The translations under genes were made by a program, and so were the position numbers. Of a stretch of DNA of 7,529 bases, positions 1 through 5,019 are shown piece by piece (the stretch's first letter is position 1; each line of letters begins with the position of its first letter). The notes beneath the pieces were generated by a model. That model was given only the letters and a program-made list of their open reading frames with translations, was not told the DNA's origin and searched no databases. Source of the DNA: Actinomycetota bacterium (GTDB taxonomy: Bacteria; Actinomycetota; Actinomycetes; Nanopelagicales; Nanopelagicaceae); assembly GCA_009927705.1 (NCBI GenBank), contig RFMK01000114.1:1-7529 (forward strand), given 5' to 3'.

Positions 1-1
1 C

Positions 2-76
2 GGACGATTAGCGCAGCGGTAGCGCACTTCCTTGACATGGAAGGGGTCACTGGTTCGATCCCAGTATCGTCCACCA
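2..76 (+). tRNA. tRNA-Val, anticodon GAC
   Basis: A full cloverleaf can be folded by eye. The acceptor stem GGACGAT (2-8) pairs with ATCGTCC (66-72), the D stem is GCGC/GCGC (11-14, 22-25), the anticodon stem is CTTCC/GGAAG (27-31, 39-43), and the T stem is ACTGG/CCAGT (49-53, 61-65) with T loop TTCGATC. The anticodon loop TTGACAT (32-38) gives anticodon GAC, which reads valine GUC/GUU codons. The discriminator base is A73 and CCA (74-76) is encoded in the DNA. Every stem is fully paired, so the gene looks functional. Its promoter lies left of the window. No clear terminator follows; the -10 element of the next gene begins only 19 bases after the CCA. Confidence 0.97.
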
Positions 77-95
77 GATTTTCTGAATTCGAAAC

Positions 96-101
96 TATAT
101 T
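96..101 (+). promoter_or_regulatory. -10 element of a probable leaderless promoter for the small Cys-rich gene
   Basis: TATATT matches the sigma-70 -10 consensus at five of six positions and ends six bases before the ATG at 108. This is the spacing expected if transcription starts at the A of the start codon, as in actinobacterial leaderless mRNAs. No Shine-Dalgarno sequence precedes the ATG. No recognisable -35 box lies 16-18 bases upstream, where the 3' end of the tRNA sits, so the promoter would depend mainly on its -10. The assignment is inference from spacing and sequence. Confidence 0.45.
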
Positions 102-107
102 CAGCAC

Positions 108-263
108 ATGGGCGCCAATAATCAGATGCCGTGCGATTGCTGCCATCAACCTTACGATCCCGTTGCCACCCGCTGGTTGTGCCCGCATTGCCACATGAAA
201 ACGAATTGCTGCGATGGTGCGCCATGCGAAATTGTTGAAGTTACAAACGCTCAGAACAATTAA
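108..263 (+). CDS. Small Cys-rich putative zinc-binding protein (51 aa)
   Basis: A 51-codon frame from ATG 108 to TAA 261-263, too short for many gene callers. The product has eight cysteines: a CDCC cluster at residues 9-12, a CPHC knuckle at 25-28 preceded by RWL, a CC pair at 34-35 followed by DGAP, and C40. Pairs of cysteines separated by a short loop resemble a zinc ribbon. From memory, the pattern RWLCPxC...CC(D/E)GxP recurs in small uncharacterised bacterial proteins, which supports a real gene. The function is unknown; metal binding is inferred from the cysteines only. An in-frame TGA at 84-86 limits the start. ATG 108 is preferred because of its -10 box; ATG 126 (Met7) would also keep all eight cysteines. 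It converges on the UPF0303 gene and shares its terminal TTAA. Confidence 0.72.
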   Translation: MGANNQMPCDCCHQPYDPVATRWLCPHCHMKTNCCDGAPCEIVEVTNAQNN

Positions 264-745
264 AGAACTTCACCACGACGCGCTAAGAATTCGGCGATCA
301 CTTCAACTCCCAGCAGATGATCTTCTACTTGAGGCAGCCCTGATATTACTAACACCCCTTGATAACCCAAACCTTTGACTATTAATGGCAATCCCCCGCC
401 ATGTATCGCATGAGTTTCATCTTCAACGTCATTTTCTTTATGCCAATCCGCACCCCGCTCTTCCGCATATACACGTTCAAACATCGTCGAATGATGTTTG
501 AGGCTCACAACCCGCGCTTTGCGGTCAATCCACCATTGATTTTCAGGCTTACTTCCCGGCAGCGACGCGTGAAAAACTTTCCATTCTCCAATTCGAACTT
601 CAATTGCAATGGGTTGCGCTCGCTCTTTACCCAATGCCACAGCGATTTCGCCAAGCTCAATCGCGTCCATGTTTGACAAGGATCCGAGAGTTAAAGCCGC
701 TTCTTCTTTGAGAAGCTGAACTGAACTAAAGCCACCCGTAGTCAT
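260..745 (-). CDS. UPF0303 / HbpS-like (haem-degrading domain) family protein
   Basis: A 161-residue soluble protein covering the whole UPF0303 family (GlcG/HbpS-like fold, Pfam 'Haem_degrading'; yeast YBR137W is a relative). The visible family signatures are a predicted N-terminal helix (about 8-40), a strand rich in Ile/Val (46-59), LPG at 62-64, the NQWWIDRK segment (69-76), HH at 84-85, the glycine-rich IHGGGLP loop (114-120), and the C-terminal SGLPQVEDH motif (135-143). The family role is not settled: relatives bind small ligands or haem, so enzyme activity should not be assumed. It is the last gene of the minus-strand operon. Its ATG overlaps the stop of uppP in the sequence ATGA (745-742), and no Shine-Dalgarno sequence is seen, so translation probably depends on coupling. 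Its stop overlaps that of the convergent small gene. Confidence 0.88.
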   Translation of the reverse strand: MTTGGFSSVQLLKEEAALTLGSLSNMDAIELGEIAVALGKERAQPIAIEVRIGEWKVFHASLPGSKPENQWWIDRKARVVSLKHHSTMFERVYAEERGADWHKENDVEDETHAIHGGGLPLIVKGLGYQGVLVISGLPQVEDHLLGVEVIAEFLARRGEVL

Positions 746-1581
746 AAATAAGCGCTAATTGTTCCTGTAGCGAGAAGAATCAAAACCAAGACTCCGAGAG
801 ATACCCGATAGATCACAAACGGCATGAAGCTTCTTGTTTGAACAAATTTCATCAACCAGGCGATCACTGCATAGCCAACGACAAAAGCAACGGCCGTGGC
901 AACGAAAATTTCGCTCATTGAAAACACGTTCTCTCCCCCATTCAGGGCTTGGAGCAATTCATAGAGACCGCTGCCAAGTACTGCCGGTATCGCCAATAGG
1001 AATGAATAGCGAAGCGCATCCTCCCGTCGATACTTCAACAATCGACCCATCGCAATCGTGGCACCGGAACGAGAAACTCCTGGAATAAGCGCCAGAGATT
1101 GGGCGAGGCCATACAAGATGCCGTCACTGGCATTTAAATCATTCAAACCTTTGTCACGTTTACCTATGTGATCTAAGAATCCGAGCAACAATCCAAAAAC
1201 AATTAATGTAATGGCAATCAGCCACAAGGAACGGAAGTTGTTCCGAATGTAATCCTGGGCAAGGAAACCGAGAATAAAGATTGGGATTGATCCAACAACT
1301 ATCATCATGGCCAATTTAGCTTCTTCTTTTTGACCAGGACTGAGCATTGACTTGTCGCGTGCAACAAAAGAAATTGCGGACTTGATGATTCCAATAATCA
1401 TTGTACGAAAATAGAGAAGAACAGCGATTTCGGTTCCAATCTGCATAATTGCAGTGAAAGTGGCTCCAGGATCTTGAGCTGATGGCAAGAACTCTCCGAG
1501 AATTCGAATATGCGCACTGGAGGAGATGGGAAGAAACTCAGTTAGGCCTTGAACAATGCCGAGAAAGATCGCCTCAAGCAT
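742..1581 (-). CDS. uppP: Undecaprenyl-diphosphatase UppP (BacA family)
   Basis: A 279-residue polytopic membrane protein, close to the usual length of about 270. It removes a phosphate from undecaprenyl diphosphate, regenerating the undecaprenyl phosphate that carries peptidoglycan and other envelope glycans, and its overproduction gives bacitracin resistance in other bacteria. Both signature regions are present: QGLTEFLPISSSAH at residues 11-24, with the conserved Glu15, Ser22 and His24, and PGVSRSGAT at 167-175, with Arg171. Further hydrophobic segments lie at about 91-111, 118-136, 192-211, 224-246 and 256-275. The start fits the family, whose members usually begin a few residues before the GIVQGLTEF motif. 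The gene starts two bases after the transporter stop codon and ends in a four-base overlap with the UPF0303 gene, so it is an internal operon gene. It is the most confidently named member of the operon. Confidence 0.96.
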   Translation of the reverse strand: MLEAIFLGIVQGLTEFLPISSSAHIRILGEFLPSAQDPGATFTAIMQIGTEIAVLLYFRTMIIGIIKSAISFVARDKSMLSPGQKEEAKLAMMIVVGSIPIFILGFLAQDYIRNNFRSLWLIAITLIVFGLLLGFLDHIGKRDKGLNDLNASDGILYGLAQSLALIPGVSRSGATIAMGRLLKYRREDALRYSFLLAIPAVLGSGLYELLQALNGGENVFSMSEIFVATAVAFVVGYAVIAWLMKFVQTRSFMPFVIYRVSLGVLVLILLATGTISAYL

Positions 1582-1583
1582 TA

Positions 1584-2165
1584 CTAATGTGCACTTTCCC
1601 GATGTTCGGCGCGTGCGGCGTTTAGGATGTCGCGAGCCGAATCTGCATTCATAAAGAAAATGACTGCTCCCACGATGAGATCAGGAACTGGACTGATCCA
1701 AACCAAAGTCAACAGCCCCGCAACGATAATGAGGATATTCGAGACCGCGTCATTCCGGGCTGAGAAGTAGGCGGCCTTCGCAAGACCTCCCTTGATGTCT
1801 TTGAACTTGTTCAAAATGATCGCGCAGTACAGATTGACTACAAGCGCTCCGAATCCAACAACAGACATGCCCGTGCCTTCTGGGGCAACCGGCTCGGAAA
1901 GTTTTGCTATCGCATTCCAGAAGAAACCAATAGCCGGCAAAAGAAGCAGAAAAGCAAAGAGATAACTCAGGCGCTTACGCCAAATGACAGCGAGGGAAAA
2001 GGCAAGAAAAATCAACAGATTGACTGATGCATCCTCAAGGAAGTCCAAACTATCTGAGAAGAGTGCCACTGAGTTATACCGGTGAGCAAAATAGAATTCG
2101 ATTCCGAAATACGAAAGATTGAGAGCTGCAACGCGAAGAACTATTGGCTTCAATGCATCAATCAT
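1584..2165 (-). CDS. Short CDF-family-like cation transporter
   Basis: A 193-residue membrane protein with about six hydrophobic segments (roughly 7-27, 34-61, 67-88, 98-118, 137-157, 160-175). It resembles the membrane half of cation diffusion facilitators, which export Zn, Co, Cd, Fe or Mn against protons. The second segment has SDSLDFLED (37-45), supplying Asp41 and Asp45 in the position of the family's HxxxD or DxxxD metal-site pair. The fifth carries SARNDAVSN (135-143), where Asp139 is kept but the usual His four residues earlier is Ser135. The C-terminal cytosolic dimer domain of classical CDFs (about 290-300 residues) is absent. A subclass of small 'cation transporter' proteins with an SRND motif is known to me, so this is probably a variant and not a fragment. 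The metal cannot be predicted. Its ATG overlaps the peptidase stop by eight bases. Confidence 0.8.
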   Translation of the reverse strand: MIDALKPIVLRVAALNLSYFGIEFYFAHRYNSVALFSDSLDFLEDASVNLLIFLAFSLAVIWRKRLSYLFAFLLLLPAIGFFWNAIAKLSEPVAPEGTGMSVVGFGALVVNLYCAIILNKFKDIKGGLAKAAYFSARNDAVSNILIIVAGLLTLVWISPVPDLIVGAVIFFMNADSARDILNAARAEHRESAH

Positions 2166-4197
2166 GATTCACCAATCCACGACGACGCAATAATGGTTGG
2201 ATTTCTGCGTCTCTGCCTCTGAAGTCTCGAAACATCTGCATTGAATCGACCGATCCACCGCGACTGAGTAAGGATTTTCTAAAGTGATCGCCATTTGCCC
2301 GCGTCAACCCGCCATTCTCTTTAAACCATTCAACAGTGTCGGCATCAAGGACTTCACTCCAGATGTATCCGTAATAACCAGATGAATAACCGCCTGCGAA
2401 GATGTGCGAGAAATAGGTTGAGCGATATCTCGTTGGAACGGGGTGGTAGTCCAGGCCGTAATCCGAAATGGCCTTAGCTTCAAACTCTTCCACTGATGTA
2501 ACTCCATCCATTGATTCGAGTGAGTGCCAAGCAAGATCCAGTACCGATGCGGCCATATAGCTCGTGGTTGCGTGCCCCTCGTTAAAGGTCGAGGACTCGT
2601 TGAGTTTATCTACCCACGCCTGCGGCAACCGCTCTCCTGTCTCGTAATGACGCGCGTAATTGTCGAGAACTTCGGGCCATAAGATCCACATTTCATTTAC
2701 TTGAGAAGGGAATTCAACAAAGTCTCGCTGTACGGCCGTACCTGAAACACGTGGGTATCTCACATTTGAGAGCAAACCATGAATAGCATGTCCAAATTCG
2801 TGAAACAAAGTTGTGGTTTCGTCGTAGGTGAGAAGTGTGGGTTCACCCTTCGGTGGCTTTGGAATATTCAGATTATTTACAACGACAGGCTTCTGATTAA
2901 GCAAGGTGCTCTGCTTGACGAGCGAATTCATCCACGCACCACCTCGCTTTGAATCGCGGGTATAAAAGTCTGCGATATACAAACCGATCGCCGAGCCATC
3001 CTCATTGAATACTTCGAAAACTCTCGCTTCAGGATGGTAAGCCTGAAGGTCAGAACGCTCTTTGAATTGCATGCCAAAGAGTTTGCCGGCTGCGAAAAAG
3101 ACGCCGTCGTGGAGTACTCGATTGAGTTCGAAGTACGGCTTCATCAGTGAGGCATCTAGGTCGTACTTTTCTGCCCTTACTCGCTCCGTGTAATAGTCCC
3201 AATCCCAACTTTGTAACTCGTGCGCTCCATCGCGATTCATTGCAGCTTCAATGTCTGCTCCTTCTTTTCTCGCATTTGAAGCTGCAGCGGGCGCAATCTT
3301 GCCAAGCATTGCGTGAACATTGTCAAGGTTTGAAGCTGTTTGCTGGCTCAACACATAGTCAGCATGACAATTCAGACCAAATAGCTTGGCTCGTTCAGTT
3401 CTAAGTTCCACCATTCGCAAAAGGGTTTTACGAGTGTCATTGGCATTAGATCGTGCGCCCTTCATTAAGGAATTGCGCATTACTTTCTCTCGCAAACTAC
3501 GGTTCTTCATGGAGCGAAGGAGCGGATGTCCAGTGAAGTTGACCATTCCGATCATCCACGTATCATTTTTGCCACGAGCTTCGGCCGCAGCCTTGCACGC
3601 CGCAATCTGATTTGCGGATAAACCTTCAAGAAGTTGCACATCGTCAACGAAAACGGCCAGATCATTGGTGTCCGCTAATAAGTTCTTGGCAAACGATGTT
3701 TGGAGCGATGAGAGCTCTTCATTTATCGCTTTAACTCGTTCTCTCTTCTCCGCAGTCAATTTCGCGCCGGCGTGTACAAAGTCCTCGTAGTAGCGACGCA
3801 GAATCCACGCATCTTCTGGACTGAGAGTGTCAATGGAGCCTATAAGTACAGAAATCCGCTGAAATAGATCCGGATTCAATTTTATGGAATCTGAATGTGC
3901 TGCCAACTTCGGTGCAATTTCTGCTTCGATTGCATCTATTGCCTCATTGGTGTCACTCGAAGATTTGTTGTAAAAAACATTTGCAACGCGCGTGAGAATC
4001 TGCCCGCTGCGTTCCAGCGCCACGATGGTGTTCTCGAAAGTGATCTCGCTTTGCGATGTGATCTTCGCGATTTCCTGGCTCTGTTCTTCCATTCCAGCAT
4101 AAAAGGCAGGCAAATAGTGGCTGTCATTTATGACATTGAATGGAGGTAGCTCATATTCAAGTTGAGAGGGCCTTAAAAAGGGATTTGCGCTACTCAC
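2158..4197 (-). CDS. M3 family zinc metallopeptidase (Dcp/OpdA-type oligopeptidase)
   Basis: A 679-residue protein, almost the same length as E. coli Dcp and OpdA (about 680), with no signal peptide, so cytoplasmic. M3 enzymes cut short peptides, completing protein turnover; Dcp releases C-terminal dipeptides. The zinc site is complete: HEFGH at 466-470 (His466 and His470 ligands, Glu467 the general base) and Glu495 in RDFVEFPSQVNE as third ligand, at the usual spacing. The C-terminal substrate-binding segment has His598, Tyr604 and Tyr611, matching the spaced His/Tyr residues of the family. The N-terminal half is mostly helical and covers the channel. SGTAVQRDFVEFPSQ leans towards Dcp, but dipeptidyl carboxypeptidase and endo-oligopeptidase cannot be separated by eye, so no symbol is given. 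The start is GTG at 4197, set by a GAGGAG Shine-Dalgarno; it overlaps the hydrolase stop as GTGA. Confidence 0.95.
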   Translation of the reverse strand: MSSANPFLRPSQLEYELPPFNVINDSHYLPAFYAGMEEQSQEIAKITSQSEITFENTIVALERSGQILTRVANVFYNKSSSDTNEAIDAIEAEIAPKLAAHSDSIKLNPDLFQRISVLIGSIDTLSPEDAWILRRYYEDFVHAGAKLTAEKRERVKAINEELSSLQTSFAKNLLADTNDLAVFVDDVQLLEGLSANQIAACKAAAEARGKNDTWMIGMVNFTGHPLLRSMKNRSLREKVMRNSLMKGARSNANDTRKTLLRMVELRTERAKLFGLNCHADYVLSQQTASNLDNVHAMLGKIAPAAASNARKEGADIEAAMNRDGAHELQSWDWDYYTERVRAEKYDLDASLMKPYFELNRVLHDGVFFAAGKLFGMQFKERSDLQAYHPEARVFEVFNEDGSAIGLYIADFYTRDSKRGGAWMNSLVKQSTLLNQKPVVVNNLNIPKPPKGEPTLLTYDETTTLFHEFGHAIHGLLSNVRYPRVSGTAVQRDFVEFPSQVNEMWILWPEVLDNYARHYETGERLPQAWVDKLNESSTFNEGHATTSYMAASVLDLAWHSLESMDGVTSVEEFEAKAISDYGLDYHPVPTRYRSTYFSHIFAGGYSSGYYGYIWSEVLDADTVEWFKENGGLTRANGDHFRKSLLSRGGSVDSMQMFRDFRGRDAEIQPLLRRRGLVNHD

Positions 4198-4961
4198 GAG
4201 CGCTCCTCAATAAATAGTCGGGAATTCTCAAAGATGGTTTCAGCATCGTAATCCAATGTAGCTACGTGGTAGCTATTAGCGAGCTCGATTCTCTTTTTCT
4301 CACTCGAACCTAATTCCGCCATGATGATTTCGGTATTGGAAACGGGAAGGATATGGTCATCAATACTGTGAAAAACCAAAGTTGGCGTTTGAATTTTTGG
4401 AAGACCAGCACGAGCCAATTTCAAATATTTGTATAGCTGAGCAACACCTTTTAGGGGCAATGCGTCATAACCCCATTCGGTTATCCCAGGCTTTTTGATG
4501 TCATCTCCCACTGAAGCGCGTGATTTCTGAATTCGCGAGATGATGTGGACAAATTTAATCTGGACGCCAGGAATATGAATCATGGGATTGACTAGAACGA
4601 TTCCGTCAATCATCCCTTGGTTATGGGCGGCAACATATAGAGAGTTACCACCGCCCATGGAGAGAGCGCACAAAAAGACTTTTGAACATTTTTTCTTGAG
4701 TTGCAACAATTCGGCTTCGACTTTAGCTGGCCACTCTTGCCACGAGACATGATTGAGGTCGTGCCATGTTGTTCCATGTCCTGGGATAAGCGGAACCGAA
4801 ACCGTGTAACCACGTTCGTTGAGGTAATGCGCCCAGGGCCTCATGGAAGCTGGAGTTCCAGTGAATCCATGTACGAGAAGCACGCCAATCTCTTTATTCT
4901 TTCCAGAACCCTCAGCTCGATAGTCCTGAATCCAACCTTCGGGCGCGCCTTCGATTGCCAT
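4194..4961 (-). CDS. Alpha/beta hydrolase, carboxylesterase/monoacylglycerol-lipase type
   Basis: A 255-residue cytoplasmic protein resembling Est30-type carboxylesterases and bacterial monoacylglycerol lipases. Numbered from ATG 4961, it has the oxyanion-loop motif LVHGFTGTP (29-37), the segment IPGHGTTWHDL (59-69), the nucleophile elbow ALSMGG with Ser101, the acid Asp202 in SIDDHILP, and His232 in NSYHVATLD. The catalytic triad is therefore complete. The elbow reads AxSxG and not the common GxSxG, as in Bacillus lipases. A cap domain lies at about 126-180. The likely reaction is hydrolysis of short-chain esters or monoacylglycerols; the natural substrate is unknown. It is the first gene of the operon. 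A TTG at 4967 is an alternative start giving 257 residues, but it would touch the -10 box, whereas ATG 4961 has TAGGGT six bases upstream. It ends in a four-base GTGA overlap with the peptidase. Confidence 0.9.
   Translation of the reverse strand: MAIEGAPEGWIQDYRAEGSGKNKEIGVLLVHGFTGTPASMRPWAHYLNERGYTVSVPLIPGHGTTWHDLNHVSWQEWPAKVEAELLQLKKKCSKVFLCALSMGGGNSLYVAAHNQGMIDGIVLVNPMIHIPGVQIKFVHIISRIQKSRASVGDDIKKPGITEWGYDALPLKGVAQLYKYLKLARAGLPKIQTPTLVFHSIDDHILPVSNTEIIMAELGSSEKKRIELANSYHVATLDYDAETIFENSRLFIEERS
4203..4208 (-). promoter_or_regulatory. Shine-Dalgarno site for the M3 peptidase GTG start
   Basis: On the minus strand GAGGAG lies five bases before the GTG at 4197, inside the last codons of the hydrolase gene. 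It is the strongest ribosome-binding site I found in the window. It decides the start: the next in-frame ATG would be at residue 36 and would remove part of the conserved N-terminal region. The other downstream operon genes show only weak or no such site and seem to rely on coupling. Confidence 0.75.
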
Positions 4962-4967
4962 ACTCAA

Positions 4968-4996
4968 ACCCTAAGCAGATTGCTCTGAAATGTCAT
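4968..4996 (-). promoter_or_regulatory. Probable promoter of the five-gene minus-strand operon
   Basis: Read on the minus strand, ATGACA (4996-4991) matches the -35 consensus TTGACA at five of six positions. It is followed after exactly 17 bases by TAGGGT (4973-4968), which fits the actinobacterial -10 pattern TANNNT. The -10 ends six bases before ATG 4961, so the transcript would start at or next to the start codon. The AGGG inside the -10 could alternatively act as a weak Shine-Dalgarno if transcription starts further upstream. No other promoter-like site was noticed between the operon genes, which leave no room for one. Confidence 0.5.
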
Positions 4997-5012
4997 TCAT
5001 CCCCTCTACCTT
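4985..5012 (+). promoter_or_regulatory. Probable leaderless promoter of the exonuclease/GIY-YIG gene
   Basis: TACCTT (5007-5012) fits the TANNNT -10 pattern and ends seven bases before ATG 5020. A weak -35 candidate, CTGAAA (4985-4990, four of six matches to TTGACA), lies 16 bases upstream and abuts the -35 of the divergent operon promoter. The bases between the -10 and the ATG are pyrimidine-rich and contain no Shine-Dalgarno sequence. If this promoter is right, the upstream ATG at 4990 is not transcribed and cannot be the start. Confidence 0.4.
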
Positions 5013-5019
5013 TCTCTCC

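Noticed and set aside
83..104. Inverted repeat CTGAAT ... ATTCAG with a ten-base loop just after the tRNA gene, a possible terminator
   Set aside because: The stem is only six AT-rich base pairs, no T tract follows, and it overlaps the -10 element; more likely chance.
211..227. Small hairpin (ATGG-TGCG-CCAT with flanking GC) that might terminate the minus-strand operon
   Set aside because: It lies inside the Cys-rich gene, the core stem is four pairs with a bulge, and no U run follows directly on either strand.
401..676. Open frame of 91 codons on the plus strand
   Set aside because: It lies antisense inside the clearly recognisable UPF0303 gene, shows no family motif, and has no promoter or ribosome site that I can see.
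700..717. Six-base inverted repeat GCTTCT ... AGAAGC
   Set aside because: It lies in the coding start of the UPF0303 gene, is short, and is explained by codon content; no regulatory meaning can be supported.
4701..4988. Open frame of 95 codons on the plus strand upstream of the exonuclease gene
   Set aside because: It is antisense to the hydrolase, which has a full catalytic triad, and its product has no recognisable domain.
4990..5019. Upstream ATG giving a ten-residue N-terminal extension of the exonuclease fusion
   Set aside because: The extension has no Shine-Dalgarno site or conserved sequence and would overlap both -35 candidates; ATG 5020 has a well-placed -10 box. It is not excluded outright.
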